A stretch of 64,000 nucleotides of DNA, taken from positions 16,803-80,802 of the forward strand of contig DWWG01000234.1 of NCBI GenBank assembly GCA_019119875.1. The letters run 5' to 3'. Made by a program: the position numbers and the translations under genes. Origin of the DNA: Candidatus Dietzia intestinigallinarum (GTDB lineage Bacteria; Actinomycetota; Actinomycetes; Mycobacteriales; Mycobacteriaceae). Below are positions 8,731 to 20,462 of this stretch, one piece after another; positions within the stretch are counted from its first letter, which is position 1, and each line of letters opens with the position of its first letter. The notes beneath the pieces were generated by a model. It did not search any database, had not been told where the DNA came from, and worked only from the letters and a program-made list of their open reading frames with translations.

Positions 8731-10193
8731 TGAGCGAGACGGTGTCCGGCGGGCGGCCGCGGACCCTGGCCGAGAAGGTCTGGGACGACCACGTGGTCGC
8801 CAGGGGAGAGGGTGAGGGTGAGGCCAGGCAGCCCGATCTCATCTTCATCGACCTGCACCTCATCCACGAGGTGACGAGCCCGCAGGCTTTCGAGGGCCTG
8901 CGCCTGGCCGGCCGGCAGCTCCGCCGGCCCGATCTCACGCTGGCGACCGAGGACCACAACGTGCCCACCGACATCGCCGGCGGTGCGGTCAACCTCATCG
9001 CCGACCAGACCTCGCGCACGCAGATCGAGACCCTGCGCCGCAACTGTGAGGAGTTCGGTGTGCGTCTCTACCCGATGGGCGACATCGAGCAGGGCATCGT
9101 CCACGTGGTGGGTCCACAGCTCGGCCTCACCCAGCCCGGGATGACCGTCGTCTGCGGCGACTCCCACACGTCCACGCACGGGGCCTTCGGCTCGATCGCC
9201 ATGGGTATCGGCACCTCCGAGGTGGAGCACGTCATGGCCACCCAGACCCTGTCGCTGCGTCCGTTCAAGACCATGGCGGTCACGGTCACCGGCGAGCTCC
9301 AGCCCGGTGTCACGGCCAAGGACCTGATCCTCGCCGTGATCGCCCAGATCGGGACCGGCGGCGGTCAGGGGCACATCATCGAGTACCGGGGCGAGGCCAT
9401 CTCCAAGCTCTCGATGGAGGCCCGCATGACCGTGTGCAACATGAGCATCGAGGCGGGGGCCCGCGCCGGGATGATCGCTCCCGACCAGACCACGTTCGAC
9501 TACCTCCGGGGCCGTCCGCACGCCCCGGCCGGTGCCGAGTGGGACGCGGCCGTCGAGTACTGGAGCAGCCTGCGGACCGACGACGACGCGGTGTTCGACA
9601 CGGAGGTCGTGATCGACGGCTCCGCACTGACGCCGTTCGTCACCTGGGGGACCAACCCCGGTCAGGGCGTGCCGCTGGGAGCGCAGGTGCCGGATCCGGA
9701 GTCGTTCACCGACGAGTCCGAGCGGATCGCCGCCGAGAGCGCACTGGAGTACATGGATCTGCGGGCGGGCACCCCGATACGGGAGGTTCCCGTCGACGTG
9801 GTGTTCGTCGGTTCCTGCACCAACGGGCGGATCGAGGATCTGCGCGAGGTGGCCGAGGTCGTCGAGGGCCGGAAGGTCGCCGACGACGTCCGAGTGCTGA
9901 TCGTCCCCGGTTCGATGCGGGTGCGCGAGCAGGCCGAGGCCGAGGGGCTGGATCAGATCTTCACCGAGTTCGGCGCCGAGTGGCGTCAGCCGGGTTGCTC
10001 GATGTGCCTGGGGATGAACCCCGATTCCCTCGAGCCCGGGCAACGGTGCGCATCGACCTCCAACCGCAACTTCGAGGGACGCCAGGGCAAGGGTGCGCGC
10101 ACCCACCTGGTCAGCCCGTCCGTCGCCGCCGCCACCGCCGTGCTCGGACGCTTCGCCTCACCCGCCGACCTCGAGCCCACGAAGGGGGCCTGA
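8730..10193 (+). CDS. leuC: 3-isopropylmalate dehydratase large subunit
   Basis: [74 protein letters not shown]. Confidence 0.97.
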   Translation: MSETVSGGRPRTLAEKVWDDHVVARGEGEGEARQPDLIFIDLHLIHEVTSPQAFEGLRLAGRQLRRPDLTLATEDHNVPTDIAGGAVNLIADQTSRTQIETLRRNCEEFGVRLYPMGDIEQGIVHVVGPQLGLTQPGMTVVCGDSHTSTHGAFGSIAMGIGTSEVEHVMATQTLSLRPFKTMAVTVTGELQPGVTAKDLILAVIAQIGTGGGQGHIIEYRGEAISKLSMEARMTVCNMSIEAGARAGMIAPDQTTFDYLRGRPHAPAGAEWDAAVEYWSSLRTDDDAVFDTEVVIDGSALTPFVTWGTNPGQGVPLGAQVPDPESFTDESERIAAESALEYMDLRAGTPIREVPVDVVFVGSCTNGRIEDLREVAEVVEGRKVADDVRVLIVPGSMRVREQAEAEGLDQIFTEFGAEWRQPGCSMCLGMNPDSLEPGQRCASTSNRNFEGRQGKGARTHLVSPSVAAATAVLGRFASPADLEPTKGA

Positions 10194-10199
10194 CACCTG

Positions 10200-10796
10200 A
10201 TGGAGCCGATCACCACACATACCGGCATCGGTGCCCCGCTGCGCCGGTCCAATGTGGACACCGACCAGATTATCCCCGCCGTCTACCTCAAACGGGTCAC
10301 CCGCACGGGCTTCGAGGACGGACTGTTTGCCTCCTGGCGAGCGAACGAGCCCGACTTCGTGCTCAACCGTGAACCATACGACAGGGCAAGCGTCCTGGTC
10401 GCCGGGCCGGATTTCGGTACCGGCTCGTCCCGCGAGCACGCGGTGTGGGCGCTCATGGATTTCGGCTTCCGCGTGGTCATCTCCTCGCGTTTCGCCGACA
10501 TCTTCCGCGGCAACGCCGGCAAATCGGGACTGGTGGCCGCCCAGGTCGCACAGGGGGACGTCGAGCTGCTCTGGAAGATCATGGACGCCCAGCCCGGCAT
10601 CGAGCTGACCGTCGATCTGGTGGCTAGGACCGTCACCGCCGGCGACGTGACAGTGCCGTTCGACATCGACGACTACACGCGCTGGCGCCTCATGGAGGGG
10701 CTCGACGACATCGGGCTCACCCTCCGCAACGCCGACCTCATCGAGGAGTACGAGGAACGGCGACCGTCGTTCAAGCCGGTCACGACCCCGAGGTGA
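10200..10796 (+). CDS. leuD: 3-isopropylmalate dehydratase small subunit
   Basis: [46 protein letters not shown]. Confidence 0.97.
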   Translation: MEPITTHTGIGAPLRRSNVDTDQIIPAVYLKRVTRTGFEDGLFASWRANEPDFVLNREPYDRASVLVAGPDFGTGSSREHAVWALMDFGFRVVISSRFADIFRGNAGKSGLVAAQVAQGDVELLWKIMDAQPGIELTVDLVARTVTAGDVTVPFDIDDYTRWRLMEGLDDIGLTLRNADLIEEYEERRPSFKPVTTPR

Positions 10797-10835
10797 GGCG
10801 CTGACGCGGGACGCGGTGTTCCCACGGGGTGGTTG

Positions 10836-10866
10836 TTGACACCAATTCGGACCGTCGTCCTAGTAA
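10836..10866 (+). promoter_or_regulatory. candidate hup promoter (TTGACA ... TAGTAA)
   Basis: Consensus -35 TTGACA at 10836-10841 with a weak -10 downstream. Confidence 0.3.
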
Positions 10867-10960
10867 AGCTTCAAATTCCTTCATTGTGTGAGTATGCTTA
10901 TGTTCACTGGGTGCGGATACGTACCGGTGCAGCGAGACTCATCCAAAGGGGGACCCGCAG

Positions 10961-11341
10961 GTGAACAAGGCCGATCTGATCGATGAACTGGCAAGACGGA
11001 TGGGCGGTGACCACCAGCTGGCCACCGAGGCGTTGGAGAACACTCTCGACATCATCGTTCGAACCGTCGCCGCGGGCGAGTCGATCACCATCATGGGTTT
11101 CGGGATCTTCGAGAAGAAGGCTCGGGCGGCCCGCGTCGCACGCAACCCCCACACCGGGGAGTCGATCCCGGTGCCGCCCACGTACTCGCCGGTATTCCGT
11201 CCCGGTCAGTATTTCAAGGGGGTCATCCAGGGCACCGAGCCGCTTCCGGAGGGGCGGCTGGCGGCCAAGCGGACGAGCTCGCACCAGTCCTTCGGGGGAC
11301 TGCGCAAGAACGGTGTCGATCAACGCGACAAGGTCGGCTGA
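10961..11341 (+). CDS. HU family nucleoid protein with atypical short tail
   Basis: MNKADLIDELARRMGGDHQLATEALENTLDIIVRTVAAGESITIMGFGIFEKKARAARVARNPHTGE; located after leuD as hupB in mycobacteria. Confidence 0.92.
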   Translation: MNKADLIDELARRMGGDHQLATEALENTLDIIVRTVAAGESITIMGFGIFEKKARAARVARNPHTGESIPVPPTYSPVFRPGQYFKGVIQGTEPLPEGRLAAKRTSSHQSFGGLRKNGVDQRDKVG

Positions 11342-11374
11342 CCGGCACAGGCGGAGCCGGAGACCGTAGACACC

Positions 11375-11412
11375 AGGGGTGTCGCCCCGGGAATCCCCGG
11401 GGCGACACCCCT
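11375..11412 (+). terminator. terminator hairpin after hup
   Basis: AGGGGTGTCGCCCCGGG-aat-CCCCGGGGCGACACCCCT. Confidence 0.75.
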
Positions 11413-11457
11413 GCTGTGTTCATCGGTGACGGTAGCCCGCGCGGTCGCCCCGAGCGA

Positions 11458-12393
11458 TCAGTGAAGTGGCAGGGGACTGCGATAGTAGTCGGCGGAGATC
11501 AGCGTGTTCCCGGAGAAACCGAGCCCCCACACACCGGCCTTCTTGGTCGATGTGTTGCCGATGTCGATGGCCGCGGCGGCCGCCAGGTCATCGAGCATGC
11601 CGGGTATCGCAGTGCCCTGGGAACAGATCGCCGCCACCCCGTCTCCGGCGCCTGCGATCTCGAGCAGTCGCGACACCGCCTTCTCGGGGGCCTCCAGATA
11701 GGCCTCATCGCTCAGTGCCCCCTCGATGGCGATCCGGGTCCCGAGCTCGTCGGCGAGCGGCGCCAGGGTCTGCTCGCACCGGACGCGCGGTGCACTGTGC
11801 AGCCGGCTCACCCCGAAGGCGCGGAGCATCGGCACGAGCATCTCCGCCTGTGTCCGGCCGGATTTGTCCAGTGGCCGCAGCGTGTCGTCACCGCTCCATT
11901 CACGCCTGTCGCCCGCCTTGGCGTGCCGCACGAGCAGCAGCATGGATTCGACACGGGGCGCCTCGGCGAAGCGTGTGAGGATCTTGCGGTCGAGCGGATA
12001 GGAGACCAGCTTCTTGGCCTTGTCCACCGGGAGCCATCGGAGCTGATCGACCTCGGAGTTCGGTTCGAAGCACCCCTGCTCGGCGCGAGCGGACCAGTAC
12101 GTGACCTCCTTGCGGACGTTCTCCTTCAGCGGGTAGGCGGTGGTCCCGATGAGGGACTCGAGCACGGACCCGAACCCGGTCTCCTCACTGATCTCCCGCA
12201 CCGCTGTGGTGGGCAACGACTCGCCGGGGTCGACCTTGCCCTTCGGCAGCGACCAGTCGTCGTACCGCGACCGGTGTGCCACAGCGCAGTGGGGGACACC
12301 GTCCTGCATCCGGTACAGCACGGCTCCCGCGGCGGGGACGACACGGACCTTCGAGGAGGACTTTGCTCTGCTGGCGGACTTGGCTTTGCTCAT
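11458..12393 (-). CDS. mutT1: MutT1-like protein: Nudix domain fused to histidine phosphatase domain
   Basis: Nudix [23 protein letters not shown] and [12 protein letters not shown] (RHG); ATGA overlap with ppk. Confidence 0.9.
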   Translation of the reverse strand: MSKAKSASRAKSSSKVRVVPAAGAVLYRMQDGVPHCAVAHRSRYDDWSLPKGKVDPGESLPTTAVREISEETGFGSVLESLIGTTAYPLKENVRKEVTYWSARAEQGCFEPNSEVDQLRWLPVDKAKKLVSYPLDRKILTRFAEAPRVESMLLLVRHAKAGDRREWSGDDTLRPLDKSGRTQAEMLVPMLRAFGVSRLHSAPRVRCEQTLAPLADELGTRIAIEGALSDEAYLEAPEKAVSRLLEIAGAGDGVAAICSQGTAIPGMLDDLAAAAAIDIGNTSTKKAGVWGLGFSGNTLISADYYRSPLPLH

Positions 12394-14486
12394 CGGTCTC
12401 GGAACCCCGCGTGTACGGCGGCCATCTGCTCCTGGTGGTCGACGGAGTCGGCCCAGTCCTCCGGCGATGGCATCCGCTGCCAGGTGGCGTCCGGCTGCAG
12501 GTGGAAACTCCGCGTGAGCGGGTGGAGGGCCGAGTCGAAGATCCGGCGGACCTGCCCCTTGAGCCGACGGTCGGTCACCGTGACCATCACCTCGACGCGA
12601 CGGTCGAGGTTGCGGTGCATCATGTCCGCGCTGCCGATCAACACCTCGTCGGCGCCGCGGAAATGCAGGATCCGCGAGTGCTCGAGGAACCGGCCGAGGA
12701 TCGACCGGACGTGGATGTTCTCGCTCAGCCCGGGTACCCCGGCGCGCAGGGAGCAGATGCCCCGCACCACGATGTCCACCGGGACTCCCGCCTGCGAGGC
12801 CCGGTACAACGCATCGATCACCTGCTCGTCGACCAGTGCGTTGGCCTTGAGCCGGATACCGGCCTCGCGGCCCACGGAGGCCAGTTCGATCTCCCGGTCG
12901 ATCCGCTCGATGATCCCGGACCGGATCCCCTCCGGTGCCACGAGCAGCCGGCGGTACTTGGTGACGTTCGAGAATCCGGTGAGGTGATTGAACAGATCGG
13001 TCAGATCGGACACGACCTCCTCGTCCGCGGTGAACAGGCCGACGTCCTCGTAGATGCGTGCGGTCTTGGGGTTGTAGTTGCCGGTGCCGATGTGTGCGTA
13101 CCGCTGGAGGCGATCGCCCTCTTTGCGCACGACCAGGCAGGTCTTGCAGTGCGTCTTGAGCCCCAGGAGTCCGTAGACCACGTGCACGCCGGCCTGCTCA
13201 AGTTCGCGGGCCCACCGGATGTTGTTCTGCTCGTCGAAACGCGCCTTGATCTCCACCAGGGTCACGACCTGCTTACCGCTCGCGGCCGCGTCGACCAGGG
13301 CGTTGACTATCGGTGAGTCGCCGGAGGTCCGGTAGAGGGTCTGCTTGATCGCCAGGACGTTCTCGTCCGCCGCGGCCTGCTCGATGAACCTCTGCACGGT
13401 GGTCGAGAACGAGTCGTAGGGGTGCTCGACCAGGACGTCGGACTCCTGCAGTGAATCGAAGATGTTCCGGGCGGTCTCCCGCTCGCCGAACGCCGGCGGT
13501 GTGGCCGGCACCATCGCCGGGTCCTTGAGATCGGGGAGGTCCAGGGAGTGGATCTGCCACAGTCCGGTGAGGTCGAGCAGCCCCCCGAATCGGATCACGT
13601 CCTCGGACTCCACGTCCAGTTCGCGCTGCAGGATACGCAGCATGCGCGGGGTGGTGTCCTCGGCGATCTCCAGGCGCACGGCGGAGCCGAAGCGGCGCCG
13701 GGCCAGCTCCCGCTCGAGCGCCTGCAGCAGGTCCTCGTCCCGGTCCTCCTCGACCTCCATGTCCGCGTTCCGGGTCACCCGGAAGACGTGGTGCTCCACG
13801 ATCTCCATGCCCTGGAACAGTTCCCCGAGATGTGCGGCGATGACCTCCTCCGCCGGCACGAACGCGAACTCCTCGCGGCCGCCCCGATCGACCCGGATAA
13901 AACGGGGCACGTTGCTGGGGATCTTGACCCGCGCGAAGTGTTCCTGCCCCGAGTCGGTGTTCCGGATGATCACCGCGAGGTTGAGGCTCAGCCCGGAGAT
14001 GTAGGGGAACGGATGCGCCGGGTCGACGGCCAGCGGGGTGAGAACCGGGAAGATCTGGTTGCGGAACAGCTCCGACATCTCGAACCGCTCGTCGGAGGTG
14101 AGCACGCTCCAGGGCAGGAACCGGATGCCGTTGGCCTCCAACTCCGGCCGGATCTCGTCGTTGAACAACCTGGACTGTTCGTCGCAGAGTTCGCGACTAC
14201 GCAGGCTGATCCGGTCGAGCTGTTCGGCCGGTGTCTGCCCGTCTGCCGAGCGGACCGACAGACCGGTCTTGTCGCGCCGCTTGAGCCCGGCCACGCGCAC
14301 CATGTAGAACTCGTCCAGATTGGAGGCGAAGATCGCGAGGTACTTGGCGCGTTCCAGCAGCGGCAGGGTCTTCTCGCCGGCCAGTGCGAGCACCCTCGCA
14401 TTGAAATCGAGCCAGCTCAGTTCGCGGTTGAGGTAGCGGTCACGGGGCCGGGGGAGTCCTGGTAGGGAGTGCTCGTCTACTGTCAC
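12390..14486 (-). CDS. ppk: polyphosphate kinase 1
   Basis: [84 protein letters not shown]. Confidence 0.96.
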   Translation of the reverse strand: MTVDEHSLPGLPRPRDRYLNRELSWLDFNARVLALAGEKTLPLLERAKYLAIFASNLDEFYMVRVAGLKRRDKTGLSVRSADGQTPAEQLDRISLRSRELCDEQSRLFNDEIRPELEANGIRFLPWSVLTSDERFEMSELFRNQIFPVLTPLAVDPAHPFPYISGLSLNLAVIIRNTDSGQEHFARVKIPSNVPRFIRVDRGGREEFAFVPAEEVIAAHLGELFQGMEIVEHHVFRVTRNADMEVEEDRDEDLLQALERELARRRFGSAVRLEIAEDTTPRMLRILQRELDVESEDVIRFGGLLDLTGLWQIHSLDLPDLKDPAMVPATPPAFGERETARNIFDSLQESDVLVEHPYDSFSTTVQRFIEQAAADENVLAIKQTLYRTSGDSPIVNALVDAAASGKQVVTLVEIKARFDEQNNIRWARELEQAGVHVVYGLLGLKTHCKTCLVVRKEGDRLQRYAHIGTGNYNPKTARIYEDVGLFTADEEVVSDLTDLFNHLTGFSNVTKYRRLLVAPEGIRSGIIERIDREIELASVGREAGIRLKANALVDEQVIDALYRASQAGVPVDIVVRGICSLRAGVPGLSENIHVRSILGRFLEHSRILHFRGADEVLIGSADMMHRNLDRRVEVMVTVTDRRLKGQVRRIFDSALHPLTRSFHLQPDATWQRMPSPEDWADSVDHQEQMAAVHAGFRDR

Positions 14487-15223
14487 CGCACCATTGTGAC
14501 CGATTCCCCGGCGTCGCGGACACGGAGCGGGGCGGGCACACCCTGAAGGACGCGGGCCGTGGCGGCACCCACCCGGCGCGCGGCCAGTCCCGCCACGTCC
14601 TCCGGGATGTCGACGTCTCGCGACGCGCCTTCCCACGCCGCGTCGTCCACCGCGATCTTCTCGGCACCACCCAGGTGGCGGAACCGGTCGGCGGAGCCGG
14701 CACCGAAGTGGATCACACGGTCTGTGGACCCGGTCCAGAACGCCATCGTGGTGCCGTCGCCACGGTGATCTGTCACGACCGAATGCGGGTGACGGGTGGC
14801 CACGTCGAGAATCCGGGTCAGCAGCGCGCCGTCGAGTTCGGGTAGGTCGGCGGCCACCACCCCGACGGAGCCCCGCATCCCGGTCATCGCGTGGGAGAGC
14901 GCGGTGTTGAGCGGATCCGACCTTCCGGCGACCGACGTGGCCGGTACGGTGCCCGGGCCGGTGGGGTCGACGACGAACTCGGCGCCCAGCCCCTGCGCGA
15001 TCCGGGCGATCTCGGGGTCCGAGCCCACGACGCGGACCCTGACGACCGGGGAGGCGTCGCGGCAGGCCGCGATGACGTCGGTCGCCATCGCCACGACGAG
15101 GGCGCGCCTGATGTCGGGGGAGAGCTCGGGAGCCAGCCGTCCCTTGGCGCGCTCGAGTGTCTTGACGGGGACGATGATCGTCCATCCGTCTCCCGCGTGC
15201 CCGGGACCACTCGCTGTGCTCAT
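14483..15223 (-). CDS. cofC: 2-phospho-L-lactate / phosphoenolpyruvate guanylyltransferase (F420 biosynthesis)
   Basis: [49 protein letters not shown]; position matches mycobacterial fbiD next to ppk. Confidence 0.85.
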   Translation of the reverse strand: MSTASGPGHAGDGWTIIVPVKTLERAKGRLAPELSPDIRRALVVAMATDVIAACRDASPVVRVRVVGSDPEIARIAQGLGAEFVVDPTGPGTVPATSVAGRSDPLNTALSHAMTGMRGSVGVVAADLPELDGALLTRILDVATRHPHSVVTDHRGDGTTMAFWTGSTDRVIHFGAGSADRFRHLGGAEKIAVDDAAWEGASRDVDIPEDVAGLAARRVGAATARVLQGVPAPLRVRDAGESVTMVR

Positions 15224-15331
15224 CGCCCGCCATCCTGCCAGCCCACCCTCGTGAACGCCCCGTGGCGGGTAGCGTCACAGACTGATCGACCCCGGGCCGG
15301 GGTCAGGTGGGCGACGAACCGGGAGGCGAAG

Positions 15332-16330
15332 ATGGCGCGGATCGCGGTGATGGGTGCGGGGTCCTGGGGGACCGCGGTGGGCAAGGTCCTCGCGGACGCG
15401 GGCTCCGAGGTCATCATGTGGGCCAGGCGGGACGAGGTCGCGGCCGGGATCAACGAGGAGCACTGCAACAACAGGTACCTCCCGGAGATCCGGCTGCCGT
15501 CGACCATCACCGCCTCGACGGATCCCGCCGAGGTACTGGACGGCGCGGAGGAGGTCGTGCTGGCCGTCCCGTCGCAGAGCCTGCGCGCGAATCTCGAGAA
15601 CTGGGTGGATCTGCTCGCACCCGGCGTCGGGGTGATCTCGCTGGCGAAAGGGATCGAGACAGGCACGCTCAAACGGATAAGCGAGGTCGTGTCGGAGGTC
15701 GCGGGCCTGACCGACGGGCAGATCGCGGTGCTGTCCGGGCCCAACCTCGCGCGCGAGGTCGCCGAAGGGCAGCCCGCGGCGACGGTGATCGCCTGCAGCG
15801 ACGAGGAACGCGCCACACGCCTCCAGGACGCGTTCTCCACGCACTATTTCCGTCCGTACACCAACAACGACGTGGTGGGGTGCGAGATCGGCGGTGCCAC
15901 CAAGAACGTGATCGCCCTGGTCTGCGGGATCGCCTCGGGGATGGGGCTCGGGGACAACACCGCGGCCACCCTCATCACCCGCGGTCTTGCCGAGACCACC
16001 AGGCTCGGGGTGGCGCTGGGGGCCAACCAGGTGACGTTCGCCGGGCTCGCCGGCATCGGCGACCTGGTGGCCACATGTACGTCCCCGCTGTCACGGAACC
16101 GGACGTTCGGGGAGCGGCTCGGCCTCGGCGAGACCCTGGAACAGGCGCAGGCCGCGACCCACGGTCAGGTGGCCGAGGGGGTGAAATCCTGCACGTCGAT
16201 CCGCGCGCTGAGCCGCCGCGCCGGAGTCGAGATGCCGCTCACCGAGGCGGTGCACGAGATCTGCCACGAGGGCGGCGACGCGGTCGAGGTGGCGGTGCGC
16301 CTGATGAGTCGGAGCACCAAGCCCGAGTAG
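15332..16330 (+). CDS. gpsA: NAD(P)-dependent glycerol-3-phosphate dehydrogenase
   Basis: [51 protein letters not shown]. Confidence 0.96.
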   Translation: MARIAVMGAGSWGTAVGKVLADAGSEVIMWARRDEVAAGINEEHCNNRYLPEIRLPSTITASTDPAEVLDGAEEVVLAVPSQSLRANLENWVDLLAPGVGVISLAKGIETGTLKRISEVVSEVAGLTDGQIAVLSGPNLAREVAEGQPAATVIACSDEERATRLQDAFSTHYFRPYTNNDVVGCEIGGATKNVIALVCGIASGMGLGDNTAATLITRGLAETTRLGVALGANQVTFAGLAGIGDLVATCTSPLSRNRTFGERLGLGETLEQAQAATHGQVAEGVKSCTSIRALSRRAGVEMPLTEAVHEICHEGGDAVEVAVRLMSRSTKPE

Positions 16331-16340
16331 CCTCGGGCGG

Positions 16341-17447
16341 GTGAACCGCACCACTGTCGCCGTCCTCTACGGCGGGCGCAGCACCGAGCACTCCGTGAGC
16401 TGCGTGTCCGCCGGAGCCGTCATGTCCCACCTCGACCGGACCCGCTACGACGTCATCCCCGTGGGGATCACCTCGTCCGGCATCTGGACGCTGGGCCCGG
16501 ATGACGTATCGGACCTCCGCATCTCGGGCCGCACCATGCCGGTCGTGGACCCGCACCGCCCGCGGGTCTCGCTCGGACTGTCCACCGAGGACCGCGGAGT
16601 GCTCCGGTACGTCGACGGACCGGAGGCGGGTGAGGTCGTCGCCCGGGTCGACGTGGTGTTCCCCGTCATGCACGGCACGTACGCGGAGGACGGGACCGTC
16701 CAGGGGATGCTCGAGCTGTCGGGCGTGCCCTACGTCGGCCCGGGGGTGCTCTCCAGCGCCGCCGGCATGGACAAGGAGTTCACCAAGATCGTCCTCGGGG
16801 CCGCCGGTCTCCCGATCGGGAGACAGGTGGTCCTGCGGCCCGGCGCCGAGACGCTGACCGCCCGGGAGCGGGAGCACCTGGGCCTTCCACTGTTCGTCAA
16901 GCCCGCTCGCGGGGGCTCGTCGATCGGGATCTCCAAGGTCTCGCGCGCCGAGGACCTGGACGCCGCGATCGCCGAGGCCAGACGTTTCGACCCCAAGGTG
17001 ATCATCGAGGCCGCGATCGTCGGCCGTGAGGTCGAGTGTGGCGTGCTCGAGCACCCCGACGGCCGGGTCGAGGCGAGCCTTCCGGCGGAGCTGCACATCC
17101 CCGGGGAGTCGACGGATCGGGAAGGCGAGTCGCAGGGCGAGGCCTTCTACGATTTCGACACCAAGTACCTCGACGACGTGTGCACCTTCGACCTGCCGGC
17201 ACAGCTGTCCGGGGAGGAGACGGCGCGGCTGCAGCGACTCGCGGTGGAGGCGTTCCACGCTCTGGAGGCCACCGGACTGAGCCGCGTGGACTTCTTCGTC
17301 ACCGCGGACGGCCCGGTGATCAACGAGGTCAACACGATGCCCGGATTCACCCCCATCTCCATGTACCCGCAGATGTGGGCCGCGTCCGGGGTCGACTACC
17401 CGGAACTGCTGAGCACCCTCGTCCAGACGGCGCTGGCGCGCGGCTGA
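16341..17447 (+). CDS. ddl: D-alanine--D-alanine ligase
   Basis: VAVLYGGRSTEHSVSCVSA, FVKPARGGSSIGISKV, INEVNTMPGFTPISMYPQMW. Confidence 0.96.
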   Translation: MNRTTVAVLYGGRSTEHSVSCVSAGAVMSHLDRTRYDVIPVGITSSGIWTLGPDDVSDLRISGRTMPVVDPHRPRVSLGLSTEDRGVLRYVDGPEAGEVVARVDVVFPVMHGTYAEDGTVQGMLELSGVPYVGPGVLSSAAGMDKEFTKIVLGAAGLPIGRQVVLRPGAETLTAREREHLGLPLFVKPARGGSSIGISKVSRAEDLDAAIAEARRFDPKVIIEAAIVGREVECGVLEHPDGRVEASLPAELHIPGESTDREGESQGEAFYDFDTKYLDDVCTFDLPAQLSGEETARLQRLAVEAFHALEATGLSRVDFFVTADGPVINEVNTMPGFTPISMYPQMWAASGVDYPELLSTLVQTALARG

Positions 17448-17480
17448 CACCACAGGGCGCGGCGTGGGGCCGGCCCGCGA

Positions 17481-18098
17481 TCAGCCGATCGGGGCGGGGT
17501 CGGGCTCGACCTCGTCCATGGTCGCGGTGAGCGCATCCGACAGGTCCTGGATGGGCCCGGTGCCGCTGCCCTCCGGCAGGGTCACCGCCACGTACTCGGG
17601 CCGGTCCACCGCCACCCAGGTCGACGACGTGACAGCCGGGTCCGGATCCGGCTCGTTGAACCACTGGACGTCGTTGACCGCCTGCAGCCCCACACCCACG
17701 ACGAAGGACGGAGGGGCGGGCAGCCCGCACCGCACCACGACCGGCTCACCGTCGGGCAACCGGTAGGCGGCGGTCCCCGGCGCCGGCTCGGTGAGGGACA
17801 CCTGGTTGGCGTCCCCGAGGGACGGGGGGAGCTCGTCGATCAGCGCACTGCACGCCTCGGACTCCGCGCCGGGGGCGGGAAGGGGGACGGCGGTGTAGGG
17901 CTCGGTGGCGGCGGCCTCGGTCGCGTCGTCCCCGATGCCGCGCACCCACAGCAGCGCACCCCCGAGAAGGATCAGGGGGATGAGGATCGCCGCGACCACC
18001 ACCGGGGTGGACACGGGACGGTCGCGTCCGGCGGGCCCCCCCGTCTCCCGGGGCCCGGCATCGTACCGATCCGTCGGGGCCGAGTCGCTCGAAGCCAC
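17481..18098 (-). CDS. DUF3515 family membrane/secreted protein
   Basis: Single N-terminal TM; conserved position between ddl and thiL as in mycobacteria. Confidence 0.75.
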   Translation of the reverse strand: MASSDSAPTDRYDAGPRETGGPAGRDRPVSTPVVVAAILIPLILLGGALLWVRGIGDDATEAAATEPYTAVPLPAPGAESEACSALIDELPPSLGDANQVSLTEPAPGTAAYRLPDGEPVVVRCGLPAPPSFVVGVGLQAVNDVQWFNEPDPDPAVTSSTWVAVDRPEYVAVTLPEGSGTGPIQDLSDALTATMDEVEPDPAPIG

Positions 18099-18218
18099 TG
18101 GTGTCGTCCTTCCTCCCGGGCGCGGCGGTCGTGCGGGCGCCGCTACTCTGACCGCAACGCTACTTCACCCGCGTCCGCACACCCGGCGCGCGACACCACC
18201 CGGAAGGGGAACCCAGCT

Positions 18219-19196
18219 GTGACCGATCGGGCCGTGACCGTGTCCCAGGCAGGTGAGGCCGCGGTCCTCGAGGTGCTCAGCGGGGCCCCGGCGCAGGTGG
18301 GCAACGACCCGGTGGGTAACGGTGACGACGCCGCCGTGCTCGGGCCCGCCTCCGCCACCGTGGTGACGACGGACATGCTCGTCGAGGGCACCCACTTCCG
18401 GCTGGACCTGACCGGATGGGCCGATCTCGGGAGGCGGGCGGTGGCCCAGAACGTGTCCGACGTGCTCGCGATGGGCGCCGAGTGCTCACGGATCCTGGTG
18501 GCCCTCGCCGTACCCGGCGGCACCACCATGGGGGAGATCGCCGACCTGTCGGAGGGGATCCACGCCGAGGCCGCACGATCCGGGGCCGTGGTGGTGGGCG
18601 GGGACCTGACGAGTGCCGACGTCGTCGTCGTCGGGGTCACCGCCATCGGCACACTGCCGCACGGCGCCGCCCCGCTGCGCATCGACGGCGCCCGGCCCGG
18701 GGACCGCATCGGACTGACCGGCCTGCCCGGACGCTCGGCGGCCGGACTCGCGCTCCTGCTGGCCGGCCGCCCCGAGGGCCCGCTCCACCGCGCGCACCGC
18801 GTGCCCGAGACCCCCATCGGCTCCGGAACCGCCGCACGACTGGCCGGGGCGACGGCACTCACCGACGTCAGCGACGGGCTCCTCCGCGACCTGTCCGGGC
18901 TCACCCGCGCCTCCGGGGTCGGTGCCGACCTCGATACCGCGGCGCTGCCCCGGGACCCGCAGCTGCGCACCGCGGCCCGGGTGCTCGGCGCCCCCGACGT
19001 CGACGAGCAGGTCCTGGACTGGATGCTCGACGGTGGCGAGGACCACGGCCTGCTGGGAACGTTCCCGCCCGGCGTCACGGTGCCGGAGGAGTTCACGATC
19101 ATCGGCACCACCCGCGAGGGCCCGCCCGGCGAGGTGACCGTCGACGGACGGCACAGGACGCCGGGAGGCTGGGACTCCGCCCGCGGCGCGAACTAG
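18219..19196 (+). CDS. thiL: thiamine-monophosphate kinase
   Basis: GDDAAVLGP, TTDMLVEGTHFRLDLTGWADLGRRAVAQNVSDVLAMGA, GGDLTSADVVVVGVTAIG. Confidence 0.95.
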   Translation: MTDRAVTVSQAGEAAVLEVLSGAPAQVGNDPVGNGDDAAVLGPASATVVTTDMLVEGTHFRLDLTGWADLGRRAVAQNVSDVLAMGAECSRILVALAVPGGTTMGEIADLSEGIHAEAARSGAVVVGGDLTSADVVVVGVTAIGTLPHGAAPLRIDGARPGDRIGLTGLPGRSAAGLALLLAGRPEGPLHRAHRVPETPIGSGTAARLAGATALTDVSDGLLRDLSGLTRASGVGADLDTAALPRDPQLRTAARVLGAPDVDEQVLDWMLDGGEDHGLLGTFPPGVTVPEEFTIIGTTREGPPGEVTVDGRHRTPGGWDSARGAN

Positions 19197-19205
19197 GGTG
19201 GTGCC

Positions 19206-19727
19206 ATGGCTGTCTACGCACTCGGTGACCTGCAACCCGACATCGCCCCCGACGCCTGGGTGCACCCGGACGCGGTGGTGATCGGCAACGTCACGCTCGG
19301 CCCCGGAGCATCCGTCTGGCCCACCGCCGTGCTGCGGGGTGACTACGGGCGGATCGAGATCGGCGCGATGAGCAACATCCAGGACGGCACGATCATCCAC
19401 TGCACCGACAGCGAACCGACCGTGATCGGGGAGCACTGCATAGTGGGCCACAACGCGCACATCGAAGGGGCGACGATCGGCAACGGCGCGCTGATCTCCT
19501 CCGGATCGATCGTGCTCAACAGCTCGGTGATCGGCGAGGGCGCGATCGTCGCGGCCGGCTGCCTCATCCCGCCCCGCTTCGAGCTGCCCGCCGGACGCAT
19601 GGCGATGGGCGCGCCCGCGAAGATCCGGGAGGGGTACGAGGTGGACCCCGCCATGCTCGAGGGCAACACGCAGAAGTACCACGACAACGCGATGCGCTAC
19701 CGCGCCGAGCTCCGCCGGCTCGACTGA
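19206..19727 (+). CDS. gamma-class carbonic anhydrase / hexapeptide-repeat protein
   Basis: Left-handed beta-helix hexapeptide repeats; SVWPTAVLRGDYGRIEIG, NIQDGTIIHCT, VGHNAHIEG. Confidence 0.88.
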   Translation: MAVYALGDLQPDIAPDAWVHPDAVVIGNVTLGPGASVWPTAVLRGDYGRIEIGAMSNIQDGTIIHCTDSEPTVIGEHCIVGHNAHIEGATIGNGALISSGSIVLNSSVIGEGAIVAAGCLIPPRFELPAGRMAMGAPAKIREGYEVDPAMLEGNTQKYHDNAMRYRAELRRLD

Positions 19728-19730
19728 GCC

Positions 19731-20429
19731 GTGGTGGATTCGACCGCGACCTCGTCGCTGACCGGCGTCCTCGACCCCGGCTGGGCGGCAGCGCTGGAAC
19801 CGGTGACGGACCGGATCCGGCAGATGGGTGACTTCCTGCGGGCCGAGAACGCCGCCGGCCGGGGCTACCTCCCCGCCGGCGGACACGTCCTCCGGGCGTT
19901 CCAGCAGCCATTTGACGACGTCCGGGTACTCGTGGTGGGACAGGACCCCTACCCGACACCCGGGCACGCCGTGGGACTGAGCTTCGCCGTGGACCCGCAC
20001 GTCCGGCCGCTGCCGCGCAGCCTGGCCAACATCTACCGCGAGTACACGGACGACCTGGGGTTCACCGCGCCCGCGCACGGGGACCTGGCGGCATGGACGC
20101 GGTCGGGGGTGTTACTCCTCAACAGGGTGCTCACCGTCCAACCCGGAAGAGCCGCCGCACACCGCGGCAAGGGGTGGGAGGCCGTCACCCAACGGGCGAT
20201 CGAGGCGCTCGTGCAGCGGCGGCGACCGATGGTCGCGATCCTCTGGGGGCGCGACGCCCGGTCGCTCACCCCGATGCTCGGGGACACCCCGGTGATCGCC
20301 TCCGCGCACCCGTCGCCGCTGTCGGCCCACCGCGGCTTCTTCGGCTCCAGGCCCTTCAGCCGTGCCAACGCGGAACTGGCGCGGCTCGGCGCCGACCCCG
20401 TTGACTGGCGGCTCCCGCTCGAGCCGTAG
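19731..20429 (+). CDS. ung: uracil-DNA glycosylase
   Basis: [56 protein letters not shown]. Confidence 0.96.
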   Translation: MVDSTATSSLTGVLDPGWAAALEPVTDRIRQMGDFLRAENAAGRGYLPAGGHVLRAFQQPFDDVRVLVVGQDPYPTPGHAVGLSFAVDPHVRPLPRSLANIYREYTDDLGFTAPAHGDLAAWTRSGVLLLNRVLTVQPGRAAAHRGKGWEAVTQRAIEALVQRRRPMVAILWGRDARSLTPMLGDTPVIASAHPSPLSAHRGFFGSRPFSRANAELARLGADPVDWRLPLEP

Positions 20430-20462
20430 CTGCGAACGCGGGAGCCGTAGCCGCGACCGCGG

